DNA from: Diplocarpon mali
Taxonomy: Eukaryota; Ascomycota; Leotiomycetes; Helotiales; Drepanopezizaceae
Direction: 5' to 3'
NCBI GenBank assembly: GCA_024741835.1
Contig: JAENRP010000024.1
Location: 1 to 64,000, forward strand
Length of the DNA stretch: 64,000 nucleotides
Shown: positions 61,901 to 64,000 of the stretch, piece after piece
Layout of the letters: each line of letters starts with the position of its first letter
Position numbering within the stretch: position 1 is the first letter of the stretch
Position numbers and translations under genes: made by a program
The notes under the pieces: generated by a model
Told to the model about the DNA's origin: nothing
What the model saw: only the letters and a program-made list of their open reading frames with translations
The model's database searches: none

Positions 61901-62121
61901 TTAGGCCAATTCCTATTAGTCCTTAGAATAAAGGGGTCTTTAAAGACGATTTCGAGGCAATTTTTAGAGTTCTATTTAGCTAAGGCGGTTGAATTATTAG
62001 ATTCGGATTTCTAAGGATTCTATAGAGATACTTCCGATTAGAGTTTGCGCTTAGTATTACTCAAGTACTCGAAACTACTGCTATTAGAGATTGCTATTAT
62101 AGGGTTTATTAAACTTTTTAT
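58840..62121 (-). pseudogene. G3 gag-protease ORF
   Basis: 3282 nt, from a former ATG (ATA) at 62121 to TAA at 58840. It contains the uninterrupted target of G2 (ATAG at 60923-60926). At 59362-59364 it keeps CGA where G1 and G2 have TGA. The protease core near 59280-59300 reads LIDYSSEVN. Palindromes are at 61713 and 60704. Confidence 0.82.
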
Positions 62122-62407
62122 ATTAAAAAGCTAAAAATTCCGAGAATCTTAAAGTTAAGGAAGAAAATAAGGATTTTCAGAGCAGAGCTGAAAAGGGAAA
62201 ATCTAAGGTTATTAATAGTTGCTAAACGAAAATCGATAGTTTTAAATAACTAGGCGATTAAGGATAAGGGTTTTAAAGTTAATTAAAATACTATAAGTAT
62301 TTCAAAGATGTATTTCAAAGGCCGGTCTCTTATCTACGAACTAAGAGATTGATAAGGTTATATAAGGATGGAAATCTTAAGAAATCGGTCCCTACGTAGG
62401 TCACTAA

Positions 62408-62652
62408 TATAAAATAGAAGGGAGATAATATAAGAATAGGCCTAAGGGAAGACCTAAAAATAAGAGGAGGAAGCATTATAAGCGGGCTCTCTTAGATAAG
62501 ATATTAAGAACAAGTCCTAAGTATAGGGTATATTTAGTACTATAGCAATACGTGCTATCTTTATATATAGAAGATAGCCCTTTTATCTTCCTACCATCCT
62601 GCGTCGATTATATGATATATATTATAAGACCTATCCATCTCAGGTCTCTATA
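62408..62652 (-). repeat. G3 5' LTR
   Basis: 245 bp, plus strand TATAAAATAG...GGTCTCTATA. The gag leader lies to its left (CCTACGTAGG at about 62391-62400). Confidence 0.9.
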
Positions 62653-62656
62653 ATAG

Positions 62657-64000
62657 GCTTATATTCAAATACTATAATATTCGACCTACGCTCTAGCTGC
62701 TTTATAATTATATTATTATCTATTATACCTCTTTAAAGCGTTACGTCTAGGCCTATATACTATACTCTAGCCTTCTTTAAAAGAGGCTCTAAGATAATAT
62801 TAATATTAAACCTATCTATAAGCGCTATATTCTTAAGCTCTAAATCTCTTCTATTAGTAAGAACCCCTTTTATTAAATATATACCCCTCTCCTTTATTAG
62901 CAGACTTAAGCTCCTTGCCTTTATATAGTCCTAAGGATATACGATTTTCAATAATCTAAGAATTAAAAGCTCCTTTTAATTAATAAAATACATTATAGCG
63001 CAATTATTAAATAGGGTTATATTTAAAAGAGTATAAGGAGCTTTAAAGGTAGAGTATATTCCTAGGGTAAAGTCTTTAAAGAGAGTTAGATCTAAAAGGG
63101 CGGTTATAATCTTGGATTTACCGCTCTCTAAAGCTTTAATAGATATTCTTTCCTTAAATTGATCTATAGGAATATATTTAATATAGGAGAGCTTAGCTTA
63201 AAGCTCTCTTTATTCTAAGGAAGCAAGGTTTTTACGCATTCTTTTAACCTTATTATAGCTAGGGAGGTTTTGAAGCATACCTTCCTTAGCGCTAATTAAG
63301 GCGTATTTCAGCCTATTATACTCCTTTAGGTTTTAAAAGTGATTTTTAACCTAAGGGCAAAGGCACTTTTTAACGCTTCTCTTAAGAGTCTTCTTTACCT
63401 TACCTTTACTTAATGCTTTTAGATTAGTATAATCGCCTACTCCTTTAAGCAAGGTATATACTCTAAGGGTTGCCTTTAATAAGGAGCTTGCAAGGCTTCG
63501 CTCTATTAAGCTTAAGAACCAATTAATATAATAGACTATATCTTTTCTATACTTTAGATTTAGCTTATTATCTTTAATAAGCTTTACCTAGGTCTGCTAA
63601 GACTAAGTAAAAGCCTAGTAGTAAACCAACTATAGAAACTTTATAATCGCAAGGGAGCCTTAAACCTTTAGGATTCTATATATTTATACTTCTTAGTAGA
63701 TCTTCCTAAAGCTAGTAAGCTAGGTCTTCAGTTCTACTTTACTACTCCTTATTTCAAAGAGCTTATTATTATAGTCTTCTCGAATTGACTCTATTATACT
63801 AACCTTAAAGGGGGCTAGTTCCTTACGCAAGTGCTCTATAATCTATTGAATTAATAGTTTCCCCGTTTCCTTATAATTGTATTATACTACTCAAAGCAGC
63901 GTAAGGTATACTATCTTAATAATCCAATAGTATAATTAAGTGTAGGAGCTCCTATTCCTTTTCTACGCTTCTACTATAAGATTATATTATATTACTGCCA
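62657..64000 (-). pseudogene. Copia-B2 polyprotein, N-terminal portion (gag, protease)
   Basis: It continues 46885 after removal of G3 and one ATAG. It carries the Cys/His motif near 63360 and the protease near 63000. The last two bases are CA of the reverse-complemented ATG. The homologous start in Copia-B1 is at 41761. Confidence 0.8.

Larger units (their letters stand above)
46886..62652 (-). mobile_element. G3: giant 15.77-kb Ty3/gypsy element in Copia-B2
   Basis: LTRs at 46886-47130 and 62408-62652 (245 bp each). It is flanked by ATAG at 46882-46885 and 62653-62656 (CTAT on the element strand). The empty site is seen in Copia-B1 at 40414-40417. Gene order matches G1/G2, reversed. RIP damage is intermediate, and several ancestral codons survive only here. 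Confidence 0.92.
41780..64000 (-). mobile_element. Copia-B2: Ty1/copia element, interrupted by G3, 5' end beyond window
   Basis: LTR 41780-41953, then internal sequence to 46885 and from 62657 to 64000, with G3 between. It matches Copia-B1 along its length. The window ends inside the polyprotein start codon, about 20 bp before the place where its own 5' LTR should begin. Confidence 0.85.

Noticed and set aside
1..64000. Mitochondrial DNA
   Set aside because: AT-rich, but composed of nested LTR elements with RIP and no mitochondrial genes or RNA genes.

Overview
The window is a stretch of AT-rich, gene-free heterochromatin made almost entirely of nested LTR retrotransposons. It most likely comes from a filamentous ascomycete (Pezizomycotina) with repeat-induced point mutation (RIP). 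CA and TG dinucleotides are strongly depleted and TA is enriched. Copies of one element differ mostly by C/T and G/A transitions. Glutamine and tryptophan codons have become TAA or TAG throughout every retroelement reading frame. No host gene was recognised. The species cannot be named from this sequence.

Layout. (1) 1-2792: 5' part of a minus-strand Ty1/copia element (Copia-A), cut off at its integrase by a degenerate TAGCTA-type repeat. (2) 2793-3805: a pair of 80-bp direct repeats, then a plus-strand copia RNase H fragment. (3) 3806-64000: two minus-strand copies of a second copia family (Copia-B1 and Copia-B2, about 6.6 kb each without insertions), arranged in tandem and sharing one 174-bp LTR at 41780-41953. 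Copia-B1 is split at 5775/37310 by giant Ty3/gypsy element G1 (plus). G1 is split in its gag at 7505/23269 by a second copy, G2 (plus). Copia-B2 is split at 46885/62657 by a third copy, G3 (minus). The second half of Copia-B2 runs off the right edge within its start codon.

The giant gypsy family is the main find. Each copy is about 15.76 kb, has 245-246 bp LTRs and makes a 4-bp target duplication (CTAG, CTAT, CTAT on the element's strand). Each carries gag-protease (3282 nt), RT-RNase H-integrase in another frame (about 4 kb) and two further long frames on the same strand: ORF2 (3297 nt, about 1098 codons) and ORF3 (3465-3474 nt, about 1157 codons). ORF2 and ORF3 are paralogues of each other and match no family I recognise. 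Fourteen copies of a 23-bp GC-rich palindrome are scattered through each element. Eleven of the 13 coding ones are read in the same phase as a Thr-x-Arg-Pro-Gly-Leu-Arg-Val type peptide, and three sit at matching positions in ORF2 and ORF3. All three copies have an assembly gap at the same point, just after the fourteenth palindrome.

Copia-B carries, between pol and its 3' LTR, an antisense reading frame of about 305 codons with its own TATA box, present in both copies. All coding regions in the window are broken by RIP. The biology described is that of the ancestral elements, reconstructed by comparing copies.
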